Assembly: GCA_002715725.1 (NCBI GenBank)
Contig: PAZU01000007.1
Coordinates: 19,119 to 51,894, forward strand
Direction of reading: 5' to 3'
Source: Methanobacteriota archaeon
GTDB lineage: Archaea > Thermoplasmatota > Poseidoniia > Poseidoniales > Poseidoniaceae
Length of the DNA: 32,776 nucleotides
Shown: positions 31,529-32,776 of the stretch, piece by piece
How the letters are laid out: each line of letters opens with the position of its first letter
Numbering within the stretch: the stretch's first letter is position 1
Made by a program: the position numbers and the translations under genes
The notes under the pieces: generated by a model
The model's input: only the letters and a program-made list of their open reading frames with translations
The model's database searches: none
Told to the model about the DNA's origin: nothing

Positions 31529-32776
31529 TCACGCCGTTGTTTTAGTTATTAAAGGACGGTTTTTCCCCACTGTTTTCCACCCACTTTCAGGCTCTCTGTC
31601 AAGTAGAGTTGATGTATCGATTAAGGTAGAAAATTCGTCAAGATATGGACCCATAGATGAAATCAGATCTACCTCGGGATGGCCTTTCAAAACCATTCCA
31701 TCCATGTACATCAAAGAACGTATAATTGGAAATGCTTCATCTCCGAATGAACAACCGGCCAAAACCGCAGCTTTGACAGTCTTCATCATTTGCTGTGTAA
31801 GCGAAACTTCACTCACAGAGGTCCCAACGAATCCGTCATAGAGTTCATACATTGATTGGTAATATGTCTGTAGAACTTTACCCGTGGGTTCTACTTCTGC
31901 CATAGTTAGCATGGCATCGAATGCATTTTGCAACTCGCCTTTGGCTAGGAAGTAGAAAAATCCAAACAGGGCTTTTCTTACATGGTCCGGTGCTTCACAT
32001 ATGGCACCTGTGTCGATGAAGATGAAATTTTTGTCGCTCCCCATCATGGCATTTCCAGGATGCAAATCGCCATGAAAAACTCCCATTCCAAACATGTAGG
32101 CGCCATGGATTCTGAATAGTTGCAATAAATCGTCCCATTCCATTGAACCTGCATTGAGGTGAGATTCCAATGTAGGTTCTGTAATCTCTTCCATTACCAA
32201 TACATTTTCGTTTGAGAGGTCTTTCCAAATTTTTGGGAATCGCAATTTTGGCATAGGAAATGTTTCGCTATATTGCTCGGCCAGTTGTTCCAGTCTCTCT
32301 TTACCTGAAATTTCGTTAAGTAGATTCAACTCGCGAAGAGTGTAGTCTTCGATGTGATTCAGTAGGCCAATCGGGTTTCCAACTTTCTTTAATTTGGGGT
32401 TAAACAGCAACCCCATCTTCATCCATCGCTTCATGCGTCGAACATCCTTCTTGAATGATTTCTTGAAATCACCTTTGATGAGTTTGATGACGACTGCAGA
32501 ACCATCGTTTAATTCAGCACGATGTATCTGCCCTATGCTGGCTGCAGCAAAGGGAGTAGAGTCGATATGTTTGAAATTAGAACGGAAGTTTTCTTCCGTA
32601 TACATGTCTAGCAACTTATCGAAGTTTTCAGAAGGAATCGTAGGAGCTCTGCTGTATAGTTTCTGTAATTGTATGCATCTATCAGGATCTAGCAAATCAG
32701 GCCGCAATGCGCAAATTTGACCCAACTTGACAGCTAGTAGTCCCATTGATTGTATTTTATCTATATCAACGGGCTT
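31529..32776 (-). CDS. ABC1/UbiB-like atypical kinase, 5' end outside the window
   Basis: 415 residues are visible; the open frame runs off the right edge, so the N-terminus is missing and the ATG at 32746 is internal. ABC1 (UbiB/ADCK/AarF) features are present: KLGQICALRPDLL, the KxGQ motif that covers the active site; FAAASIGQIHRAEL with the Ala-rich loop that replaces the glycine-rich loop; VVIKLIKGD with the ATP-binding Lys; and VFHGDLHPGNAMM followed by FIFIDTGAI, the catalytic and metal-binding motifs. Relatives have ATPase activity linked to isoprenoid quinone synthesis. No ubiquinone is expected in an archaeon, so a different isoprenoid lipid is likely. It heads the apparent crtI-crtB operon. 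Confidence 0.88.
   Translation of the reverse strand, partial: KPVDIDKIQSMGLLAVKLGQICALRPDLLDPDRCIQLQKLYSRAPTIPSENFDKLLDMYTEENFRSNFKHIDSTPFAAASIGQIHRAELNDGSAVVIKLIKGDFKKSFKKDVRRMKRWMKMGLLFNPKLKKVGNPIGLLNHIEDYTLRELNLLNEISGKERLEQLAEQYSETFPMPKLRFPKIWKDLSNENVLVMEEITEPTLESHLNAGSMEWDDLLQLFRIHGAYMFGMGVFHGDLHPGNAMMGSDKNFIFIDTGAICEAPDHVRKALFGFFYFLAKGELQNAFDAMLTMAEVEPTGKVLQTYYQSMYELYDGFVGTSVSEVSLTQQMMKTVKAAVLAGCSFGDEAFPIIRSLMYMDGMVLKGHPEVDLISSMGPYLDEFSTLIDTSTLLDREPESGWKTVGKNRPLITKTTA

Noticed and set aside
31523-31532. GTG start for crtI overlapping the kinase stop
   Set aside because: Possible, but the ATG at 31523 is a stronger codon and already leaves a normal FAD-domain N-terminus; kept only as an alternative.

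Overview
The window reads as a compact, moderately AT-rich archaeal chromosome segment, most likely from a marine Group II euryarchaeon (Poseidoniales). This assignment is an inference from gene content. The archaeal markers are an archaeal-type NMN adenylyltransferase (NadM), a stand-alone GMP synthase ATP-pyrophosphatase subunit, an HTH-ThiN regulator (ThiR), two proteins with archaellin/pilin-type (class III) N-termini, and AT-rich boxes about 25 bp upstream of start codons. They sit beside bacterial-type genes (GrpE, CcdA, CrtB/CrtI) and a very large Asp-rich surface protein with thrombospondin type 3 repeats, a mix reported for planktonic euryarchaea. No rRNA, tRNA, CRISPR array, transposase or integrase was seen.

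Layout. 1-156 is the end of grpE. 168-1862 (minus) holds a COG2108-like radical SAM protein and the PLP-synthase glutaminase pdxT. 1942-5692 (plus) holds a class V aminotransferase, nadM, a small membrane protein and a thioredoxin-CcdA fusion. 5697-6898 (minus) is a tandem pair of archaellin-like genes, divergent from a lipoprotein gene at 7018. 7755-10234 (minus) holds a PAP2 phosphatase-like membrane protein and a two-gene SPFH/helical-partner unit. 10279-14508 (minus) is a complete thiamine uptake operon, thiR-thiB-thiP-thiQ, with palindromes in its promoter region. 14509-14914 is the only long intergenic region. 14915-18397 (plus) holds a group II PLP decarboxylase, an AlkA-type glycosylase, a small membrane protein and gcvT. 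18450-21980 is a 1176-residue surface protein. 21977-23002 (minus) is a GT4-like glycosyltransferase. 23027-25971 is gcvPA-gcvPB. 26022-27167 holds two unknown genes. 27236-28665 is purE-guaAb. 28668-32776 (minus) is an ABC1/UbiB-like kinase, crtI, crtB and a small membrane protein, apparently one operon.

How the genes fit together. PLP supply and use recur: pdxT, an aminotransferase, a decarboxylase and the two-subunit glycine decarboxylase. Thiamine is apparently scavenged through ThiBPQ under ThiR control. Phytoene synthase and desaturase give the core carotenoid pathway, which in these organisms could feed retinal for rhodopsin (inference). The envelope is represented by the repeat protein, a lipoprotein, pilin-like proteins, a membrane thiol-disulfide exchanger and an SPFH protein.

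Expression signals look mixed. First genes often have a TATA-like box 25-29 bp before the start codon, implying leaderless mRNAs. Several internal genes instead carry Shine-Dalgarno-like GAGGT/GGAGGT sequences or overlap the preceding stop codon. No clearly new defence or mobile system was found. The most interesting items are the promoter palindromes, the thioredoxin-CcdA fusion with an insertion, the archaellin-like pair, the SPFH pair and the kinase-carotenoid linkage.
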